Below, one piece after another: positions 1 to 5,151 of a stretch of 9,580 nt of DNA; positions within the stretch are counted from its first letter, which is position 1, and each line of letters begins with the position of its first letter. The notes below the pieces were generated by a model. It made no database searches. It saw nothing but the letters and a program-made list of their open reading frames with translations, and had not been told where the DNA came from. The stretch is from DASUSF01 sp036375275 (lineage in GTDB: Bacteria > Pseudomonadota > Alphaproteobacteria > Geminicoccales > Geminicoccaceae), in the NCBI GenBank assembly GCA_036375275.1, contig DASUSF010000065.1, positions 1 to 9,580 of the forward strand, read 5' to 3'. The position numbers were made by a program, and so were the translations under genes.

Positions 1-607
1 CCAGGATCGGCCGCGGGCCGGGCCTCAGGAAGGCCGATCCGAACGGGCCCCGCACCTCGACCGGATCGGCGGGGCGCAGGCCCTCCTTGACGTAGCGGCT
101 CCCGATGCCTTCGGGATGCGACCGGATGTGGAACTCGAGAAGCGGCTCGCCCGGCGTGCTCGCCATGGAGTACGGGCTCGGCGGCAGATTGCTGAAGCCG
201 AGCTCGACGTACTGGCCGGGCAGGAAGAAGAGCGGAGCGCCCTGCACCTTGAGCCGCAGCCGGCTGACCTCAGCGGTCAGCCTGTCGACGCTCACCGTCC
301 GGCCGCGCACGCGGCGCACCCCAGGCGCTTCGTCGGTTTTCGTCCCCAGCCACGCCACGCGTACGTCGCTGAGCGGCGTGGCGCGGCAGGCGAGGATCAG
401 GCCGTCCTCCACCTCCTGGTCGCTCAGCGCCTCCGCCGCATAGTCGTCCATCGCCACCCGTCCGTCGAGCAGGCGCGAACGGCAGGAGCCGCAGTTGCCG
501 GCGCGGCAGCCGTGCGGGTAGGGCAGACCGGCTTCGATCGCCGCATCGAGGATCGTCCCGCGCTCCAGCTCGAGCTCTGCGCCGCAGCTGGTGATGACCA
601 CTCGCAC
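1..607 (-). CDS. [2Fe-2S] ferredoxin / FAD-dependent reductase, partial (C-terminus beyond window)
   Basis: This is a ferredoxin-NAD(P) reductase of the oxygenase-reductase type, expected to pass electrons between NAD(P)H, FAD and a [2Fe-2S] cluster in the cytoplasm. About 202 residues are visible. Residues 1-85 are a plant-type ferredoxin domain with cluster ligands C34, C39, C42 (context HGCRAGNCGSC) and C74. From about residue 98 an FAD-binding barrel begins, with PGQYVEL at 130-136, SPYSMAS at 144-150 and GPFG at 187-190. The NAD-binding lobe lies beyond the left edge. The Arg of the usual RxYS flavin motif is replaced by S144, which is odd. The start is GTG at 607-605; GTG at 601-599 is an alternative, and neither has a clear Shine-Dalgarno. 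It lies 12 bp after the stop of the upstream cytochrome gene and in the same frame, so translational coupling is likely. It is probably the electron input or output partner of that cytochrome (inference). The family call is firm; the physiological substrate is unknown. Confidence 0.9.
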   Translation of the reverse strand, partial: MRVVITSCGAELELERGTILDAAIEAGLPYPHGCRAGNCGSCRSRLLDGRVAMDDYAAEALSDQEVEDGLILACRATPLSDVRVAWLGTKTDEAPGVRRVRGRTVSVDRLTAEVSRLRLKVQGAPLFFLPGQYVELGFSNLPPSPYSMASTPGEPLLEFHIRSHPEGIGSRYVKEGLRPADPVEVRGPFGSAFLRPGPRPIL

Positions 608-619
608 CGGCGCCAGCCG

Positions 620-2311
620 CTACTGCAGGCGCAGCCGGAGCGGATGAAGGTGCTGCGAATGCCGGGTCTGGCTGTGGTTGAAGACGGCGACCCACATGTA
701 GAGGTCCCTTCCGGCGCGGAAGGGGATGTCGAACCTCGACCCGGTGTCGAGATCGCGCCCGACCTCCAGGGTCCAGAAGCCGTCCCGCCACTCCGCACCG
801 GCGGCGAGGTCGCCGCGATCGCCCCCGAATGCGCCCTTGATCACCACGCCCGGCAGCACCGTGCCTTCGGGGTAGGTGTCGAGGGACGGATCGTAGGGGA
901 CGACCTCGCTGGCGTGGAGATACCATCGGCCACTGTCGCCCGAGGTCGACGCCAGATCGGCTTCCACGAACTGGTCCAGGACCTCGGGCCGGGCGGGCAG
1001 GAACCTGGGCTGCACCCTGGCGTCGCCGAGCGGCCTGTCGGCGTCGAGCTTGATCCAGTTGAGGGCATAGCCGCCACCGCTCGCCGGATCCTGGCTGTAG
1101 CCGCCGGTGTAGCGCGCGCCCGCCTGGTCGGACGGCCGCGGCGGGCCGAAGAAGTTGTCGTCGACCCGGGCCGGCTGCATCCCGCCGGTGCGGACGCTCT
1201 TCCAGTGCCACATGTCGAGCAGGGAGCCGTCCTCGGTGAAATGCAGGCCCCGGGTCGCCGGCTGGTGAGGCCCTTCGATCAGGTTCTGGCCGAGATGGAC
1301 GGTGCCTGAGGCCAGCTTCGGCGTCTCGGCGAGCGCGACGGCGAACTTGTCCTCGTAGTACTCGTCCTCGTCGTTGATCTCGTACCGGCTCTGCATGACC
1401 TTCCAGCCGCCGCTCGTCTTGACCAGCGGCAGATGCTTCTGGCTGCGCTGGGGATCGGACCAGCGGAAGCGAAAGTAGACCCGGGCGCCGTCGTGCACCG
1501 CCTTGACCTCGACGGTGGTCTCGCCGCCGGGCAGGTTGGCGCCACGCGCCGTCTGGATCCTGGCCGCCGGCTGCGCCCGCCAGACGGTGTCGGCGGGATC
1601 GCCATCGAGCCGCGGCGGCCCGGCGACGCGAGCGATCGCGTAGGACGCATGCACGGCGCTGTCCGTAAAGGCCGCGCCCGTGACCGCCACGGCGGCGAAG
1701 AGGACGGCCAGGCCGGCCGCCGCGGCGTAGTCCAGCCGCGGCCTGAACATCTTCCAGAAGGTGCCGGTCTTCAGCTGGCTCAGGACGTGGACCAGGATGT
1801 AGCCCAAGAACGCGATCGCGAGCAGTCCGTGGAACGTCGCCAAGCCGGCCTGGGAGAGGCCGAAGGTCGTGTTGCGGTAGAGCATCCAGCCGGTCAGGGC
1901 CATCAGCCCGACCAGGACGAAGGCGACATTGTAGATCAGGATGTTGATGGCGAACCAGGTCGAGAGGTTGGACCACCACCTGCCGCGGCGGCGCAGGCGC
2001 TGCCAGACCGACCGGTTCAGCGCGACCCGCACGGCCTGGCGGCTGCGCCACAGGAAGGCGCCATAGGAGATGGCGATGAAGGTCAGGATCCAGGCCGACC
2101 AGACGTGCCAGAGGATGACCGCTCCCTCGGGAAGAACCGGCACCAGGGGCCCGGCGATCCGGCCAGCCGTGCTTTCTCCATAGTCGGACGCGATGCGCAG
2201 CCCGGTGGCGAGGCTCACCAGCAGCGCCGCCACCAGTCCCCAATGCAGCAGAAAGGTGAACGCATCGACCCGCGGCCTCGCCCGACGACGCTGCGTCGAC
2301 TCGTCCCCCAT
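620..2311 (-). CDS. Cytochrome b561-like membrane domain fused to periplasmic ethylbenzene dehydrogenase-type haem domain
   Basis: The protein has 563 residues from the chosen start. Residues 1-216 form a b-type cytochrome with five predicted helices (about 20-38, 64-87, 118-142, 158-178, 196-216). It carries four helix histidines, H23 (LLHWGL), H69 (LWHVW), H161 (TFHGLL) and H175 (LVHVL), which suit two b haems. Arg-rich loops at the N-terminus, at 89-114 and at 180-193 obey the positive-inside rule and place the C-terminus in the periplasm. Residues about 225-563 resemble the EB_dh haem-binding family (gamma subunits of ethylbenzene, dimethylsulfide and selenate-type dehydrogenases). Signs are LDGDPADTVW near 235, a YFRFRWSD strand, MWHWK at 367-371 and a C-terminal WRDGFWTLE. 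The ATG at 2311 was chosen because AGGG lies 5 nt upstream; an in-frame ATG at 2353 would add 14 residues but has no clear ribosome site. It probably carries electrons across the membrane (inference). The domain calls are confident; partner and direction are not known. Confidence 0.88.
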   Translation of the reverse strand: MGDESTQRRRARPRVDAFTFLLHWGLVAALLVSLATGLRIASDYGESTAGRIAGPLVPVLPEGAVILWHVWSAWILTFIAISYGAFLWRSRQAVRVALNRSVWQRLRRRGRWWSNLSTWFAINILIYNVAFVLVGLMALTGWMLYRNTTFGLSQAGLATFHGLLAIAFLGYILVHVLSQLKTGTFWKMFRPRLDYAAAAGLAVLFAAVAVTGAAFTDSAVHASYAIARVAGPPRLDGDPADTVWRAQPAARIQTARGANLPGGETTVEVKAVHDGARVYFRFRWSDPQRSQKHLPLVKTSGGWKVMQSRYEINDEDEYYEDKFAVALAETPKLASGTVHLGQNLIEGPHQPATRGLHFTEDGSLLDMWHWKSVRTGGMQPARVDDNFFGPPRPSDQAGARYTGGYSQDPASGGGYALNWIKLDADRPLGDARVQPRFLPARPEVLDQFVEADLASTSGDSGRWYLHASEVVPYDPSLDTYPEGTVLPGVVIKGAFGGDRGDLAAGAEWRDGFWTLEVGRDLDTGSRFDIPFRAGRDLYMWVAVFNHSQTRHSQHLHPLRLRLQ

Positions 2312-2316
2312 TACGG

Positions 2317-2320
2317 CCCT
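2317..2320 (-). promoter_or_regulatory. Shine-Dalgarno deciding the cytochrome start
   Basis: On the minus strand AGGG sits 5 nt before the ATG at 2311. No comparable purine run precedes the upstream in-frame ATG at 2353, which favours the shorter protein. It is only a four-base match, so support is moderate. Confidence 0.45.
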
Positions 2321-2470
2321 GGTCCACGGTGCTGAGGTTGTCCCGAGCTGCATGGATATACCCGTTCATCCATTTGACAAAGAGGGCTTCGTATCGAAAT
2401 ATCCTAAAATGGTACGATAGTTTTACTTAATTTTGCCAGCGTTCTGGTGGGCGTTGACTGGCGGGAGCAA

Positions 2471-2488
2471 GGAAGCGTTAAGCCTTCC
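2471..2488. promoter_or_regulatory. Candidate operator, 18-bp near-palindrome GGAAG-N2-TTAA-N2-CTTCC
   Basis: The sequence GGAAGCGTTAAGCCTTCC reads the same on both strands except for the two CG/GC dinucleotides flanking the TTAA centre. It ends 44 bp before the ATG of the secreted EB_dh-type gene, in the divergent promoter region, which is a typical place for a dimeric regulator site. No T-run follows it and it precedes the gene, so it is not a terminator. No regulator gene is visible in the window to pair with it. Confidence 0.4.
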
Positions 2489-2520
2489 ATGTCATCTCTT
2501 GGCCTATTGCCGTGGCACCG

Positions 2521-2526
2521 AGGGAG
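2521..2526 (+). promoter_or_regulatory. Shine-Dalgarno of the secreted EB_dh-type gene
   Basis: AGGGAG lies 6 nt before the ATG at 2533. It supports this start over the in-frame ATG at 2512, which would put seven charged or polar residues before the signal peptide and would contain the ribosome site inside the coding region. Confidence 0.7.
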
Positions 2527-2532
2527 CCGGAG

Positions 2533-3405
2533 ATGTTTGCGCACAGGTTGACGATGCCCTTGCTCCTCGCCGGGCTGGCCGGCGGTCCGGCGCTGGCGGA
2601 AGCGCCGCAGGTCCTCGAAGCTCCGGTCTGGAGCGGGACGATCGTCGTGGACGGCGACGTCGGCGACTGGGCGCGGATCGAGCCGCTCACCGTGCCGCTC
2701 TCCGGCACCGGCGGCGCCGCGGAGGTGCAGCTGAAGGCCGTCGTCCGCGACGGTCGCATCTACATGATGGCGACCTGGGCGGACGGCACACGCGGCGACC
2801 AGCACAAGCCCTACCGCTGGGACGCGGCGACCTACAGCTACAAGAAGACCGAGGACATGGAGGACCGTCTGGCGCTTTCCCTGCGCATCTCGGGAGAGTT
2901 CTCGGCCAACAAGCTTTCCGGCGCCGAGTTCACCGCCGACGTGTGGCATTGGAAGGCCCACCGCTCCAACCCGGTCGGCCTCGCGCACGACAAGGTGTGG
3001 CGCGTGTCCCGGACGCCATTCGAGAAATCGCGCGCCTTCAGGACGAGTGAGGGCGCGACCGTCCACCTGCTCCGCAGCAGTGACGCCGGCGACCAGCTCT
3101 ACAAGTCGGTCCGCTACTACATGCCCGAGGCCGACCTGATGCCGTCGTACGAGCTCAACCCCAATGCCGCCGGCAGCATCAGCGACGTGCAGGCGAGCGG
3201 GGTGTGGCGGGACGGGCGCTGGTACCTGGAGCTCTCGCGCGCGCTCGACACGGGGCACGACGACGATGCGCCGGTGCCCCGGTCAGGCGACCTGGAGTTC
3301 GCGGTCGCGGTGTTCGACGGCATCGCGATGAATTCGGTCGACGGCGGCGACCACAGCTATTCCGGAAGGCTCATCCTCCGCACCAGCGGCGAGGAGTCGT
3401 CCTGA
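2533..3405 (+). CDS. Secreted ethylbenzene dehydrogenase-type haem-binding protein (EB_dh family)
   Basis: The protein has 290 residues. Residues 1-22 form a Sec signal peptide: short basic start, hydrophobic core, ALA before a probable cut after A22. The mature part should be a soluble periplasmic beta-rich domain of the EB_dh type, the haem b-binding fold of gamma subunits of DMSO-reductase-family dehydrogenases. Family signs shared with the EB_dh half of the divergent cytochrome are VVDGDVGDW (38-46), DGRIYMMATWAD (73-84), VWHWK (137-141), WRDGRWYLELSRALDTG (225-241) and a final FAVAVFDG strand. In EbdC the haem ligands are reported as a Met and a Lys; M78 or M79 and K141 are possible counterparts here, which is inference. 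No CXXCH motif is present, so it is not a c-type cytochrome. It starts a run of three plus-strand genes. It may be a periplasmic electron carrier or, given the genes behind it, a redox or ligand sensor. Confidence 0.85.
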   Translation: MFAHRLTMPLLLAGLAGGPALAEAPQVLEAPVWSGTIVVDGDVGDWARIEPLTVPLSGTGGAAEVQLKAVVRDGRIYMMATWADGTRGDQHKPYRWDAATYSYKKTEDMEDRLALSLRISGEFSANKLSGAEFTADVWHWKAHRSNPVGLAHDKVWRVSRTPFEKSRAFRTSEGATVHLLRSSDAGDQLYKSVRYYMPEADLMPSYELNPNAAGSISDVQASGVWRDGRWYLELSRALDTGHDDDAPVPRSGDLEFAVAVFDGIAMNSVDGGDHSYSGRLILRTSGEESS

Positions 3406-3427
3406 CGGAGCACGACGGGCGCGCGCC

Positions 3428-5134
3428 ATGGGGGCTGTTCTCGCGCTGGCGTCCAGCTGGCGGTCGCTCTCCGGCGAGGCCGTCGCCCGCCTGCTCACCT
3501 GGCGCCTCGCGAGACTCGGCCTGGTCCTGGCCGGCGCCGCCGTCCTCGCGGAGATCGGCCTCCAGCTGCACGACATCGGGGGCCTCTCCAGGGCCATGCA
3601 GCAGGACGCGCTGCCGGCTGCGATCGCCCAGCAGAAGCGGGCGATCTGGACCGAGCACCTCAGGAGCGCGGCCGACATCGTGGTGTTCGCGGACGAGGCG
3701 GAACGAGGCAACGCGCTGGCCAAGGCCGAGCAGCTGGCGGACAACCTGATCCGGAACGTCAGCCCCGAAAAGCGGCAGGCGGTCGAACATGGCCTGGCAG
3801 CGCTCATGCTCGCCGCCCAGGCGAGTCGGCGGGCCGCGCAACTGGATCGGGAGATCAAGCTCAAGCTCGCCGAGGCGAACGAGGTCATCGGCGACATGAG
3901 GGCCAATCTGGCCTCCATCGTCGAGGATTCTTCGGGCACGCTGGCGCGCCTGCTGCGTGACGCTGTCGAGCGGACCTTCCCCAACCGGCCATTGCGCGGG
4001 GACCTCGAGGAGGTGCTGGCGCTCAACACGACGAGCCAGGACCTGCTTGCGAGCCTGGACCGGGGCCGGATCCTGCTCGCCGATGCGCGGAGCATGGAAC
4101 AGGAGGAGGAGGTGCAGCGCGCCGCCGCGCGCTTCGAGGCGATCGGTCACCAGCTCCGGGCCCGGGTCGAGACCCTGAGGGGCAACTCCGACTACGAGTA
4201 CCTGCCCGACATGATCGAGCGCTTCCTCGCGCTCGGCCCCGTCTTCCGACACCGCCAGGCCGCGCTTCTCGCCGAGGCGCAGGCGCTGGACTGGAGCGGC
4301 GAAGCCAAGCGCCGCCTCGGCGTGCTGCGTGAGAACCTCAGCGCCGATGCGGCATCTCGGGCGGAAGCGCACCTCGCGTCGATCATCGCGGCGGCGCGTC
4401 GCGCCGCGTTCGCGTTCGCGCTCCTGTCCCTGCTCGCTCTGCTCGGCGCCGGGGCGGCCCTGGCGCGCGCCCGGAGGGGCCCGCTGGACGACGGCCTCGC
4501 CCAGCTGCCGGCCGACCCCTCGCCGCCTGGCGCGGCCTCGCGGACCGACCTCGAGAAGCACGCCATGACCCTGCGCCAGATGCACGTCGGGCTGGAGAAC
4601 CTCGAGCACTGGCGCGACCATCTGCCTTCGCGGCTGCGGAGCACGCTCCGCCATCTGCTCGCTCGCCACGCCGACCATGATGGGCTGGATCCGCTCCCCA
4701 CGACCTGCGCCCCGGAGCCGGTCGGCGAGCGCCGGATCTCCGAGGCGCACCGGTTCCCGCCCCTTCCGGAGGACGTGGAGGAACGGCTCGCGAAGCTGTT
4801 CGATCTCGTCTGGTCGTTCACCCGCGATCTGATCGCGCTCGGTCATGCGGCGACCGAGCAGCTGGTTGCGCCTGGAGACACCGAGGCCGGCCCCGACGCC
4901 GCCATGACGCCGGCGACGCGCATCGACATGATCGCGCTGGCGGTCGACGAGGCGGTGGCCCTGATCGGCTCCAGCCTCGACATCCTGAACCGCCGGACCC
5001 GCCTGCAGCCGCCTGATCCCGAGGCCTCCCTCGGCGCCGTGATCGACGCCATCGACCGCCTCAGCAGGGAGCTCACGGAGATTCGCGGACGCATGCTGCA
5101 GCCGCTTCCCGCGCCCGCACGCGCCGCGGCCTGA
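3428..5134 (+). CDS. Membrane protein with large helical periplasmic domain, function not recognised
   Basis: I do not recognise this 568-residue protein beyond its architecture. There is one membrane helix at about 27-46, then a periplasmic region of roughly 280 residues (47-325) that is almost entirely helical, rich in Ala, Glu, Arg and Leu. A second membrane helix at about 326-346 is followed by a cytoplasmic part of some 220 residues, also mostly helical after a proline-rich linker at 361-368. This is the layout of a chemoreceptor or sensor kinase of the TorS/four-helix-bundle kind, but I find no HAMP, kinase, receiver, methyl-accepting or GGDEF motif. There is a single Cys (C427). The ATG at 3428 follows the previous stop by 22 bp, with only GGAG at 3407-3410 as a distant ribosome site, so coupling to the upstream gene is likely. 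The next gene begins 17 bp after its stop. A role as a sensory partner of the neighbouring cyclic-di-GMP enzyme is inference. Confidence 0.8.
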   Translation: MGAVLALASSWRSLSGEAVARLLTWRLARLGLVLAGAAVLAEIGLQLHDIGGLSRAMQQDALPAAIAQQKRAIWTEHLRSAADIVVFADEAERGNALAKAEQLADNLIRNVSPEKRQAVEHGLAALMLAAQASRRAAQLDREIKLKLAEANEVIGDMRANLASIVEDSSGTLARLLRDAVERTFPNRPLRGDLEEVLALNTTSQDLLASLDRGRILLADARSMEQEEEVQRAAARFEAIGHQLRARVETLRGNSDYEYLPDMIERFLALGPVFRHRQAALLAEAQALDWSGEAKRRLGVLRENLSADAASRAEAHLASIIAAARRAAFAFALLSLLALLGAGAALARARRGPLDDGLAQLPADPSPPGAASRTDLEKHAMTLRQMHVGLENLEHWRDHLPSRLRSTLRHLLARHADHDGLDPLPTTCAPEPVGERRISEAHRFPPLPEDVEERLAKLFDLVWSFTRDLIALGHAATEQLVAPGDTEAGPDAAMTPATRIDMIALAVDEAVALIGSSLDILNRRTRLQPPDPEASLGAVIDAIDRLSRELTEIRGRMLQPLPAPARAAA

Positions 5135-5151
5135 CGCCGCTCCGACCGACC

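Larger units (their letters stand above)
2312..2532. promoter_or_regulatory. Divergent intergenic region, AT-rich core, likely promoters for both directions
   Basis: About 220 bp separate two divergently transcribed genes that share EB_dh domains, so this stretch must drive both. Its core, roughly 2370-2435, is strikingly AT-rich against the surrounding DNA. Candidate plus-strand elements are TTGACA at 2374-2379 and TAAAAT at 2405-2410 (5 of 6 to the sigma70 -10 box), but the spacing between these two is 25 bp, so they are not one promoter. TACGAT at 2413-2418 is preceded by TGG as in an extended -10. On the minus strand TATATC (complement of 2354-2360) could be a -10 for the cytochrome gene and would fit the 2311 start. 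No single promoter is convincing. A near-palindrome at 2471-2488 is listed separately. Confidence 0.6.

Noticed and set aside
270..2369. 699-codon minus-strand frame overlapping the cytochrome fusion in another frame
   Set aside because: The translation is Arg/Pro/Gly-rich with no motif, whereas the other frame carries haem histidines, membrane helices and EB_dh motifs.
2391..2418. TATCG...CGATA inverted repeat in the AT-rich promoter core
   Set aside because: Only five-base arms with a 17-bp spacer; likely chance, weaker than the palindrome at 2471-2488.
2500..2530. Possible sigma54 promoter (TTGGCC...TTGC, and TGGCAC near the gene start)
   Set aside because: The GG-to-GC spacing is wrong in the first, and no GC element follows TGGCAC at the needed distance.
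2512..2532. Upstream in-frame ATG for the secreted EB_dh protein
   Set aside because: It would add seven residues before a good signal peptide, and the strong AGGGAG site sits just before the later ATG at 2533.
2404..3258. 284-codon minus-strand frame opposite the secreted EB_dh gene, starting inside it
   Set aside because: No ribosome site or recognisable domain, and the plus strand encodes a signal peptide and conserved family motifs.
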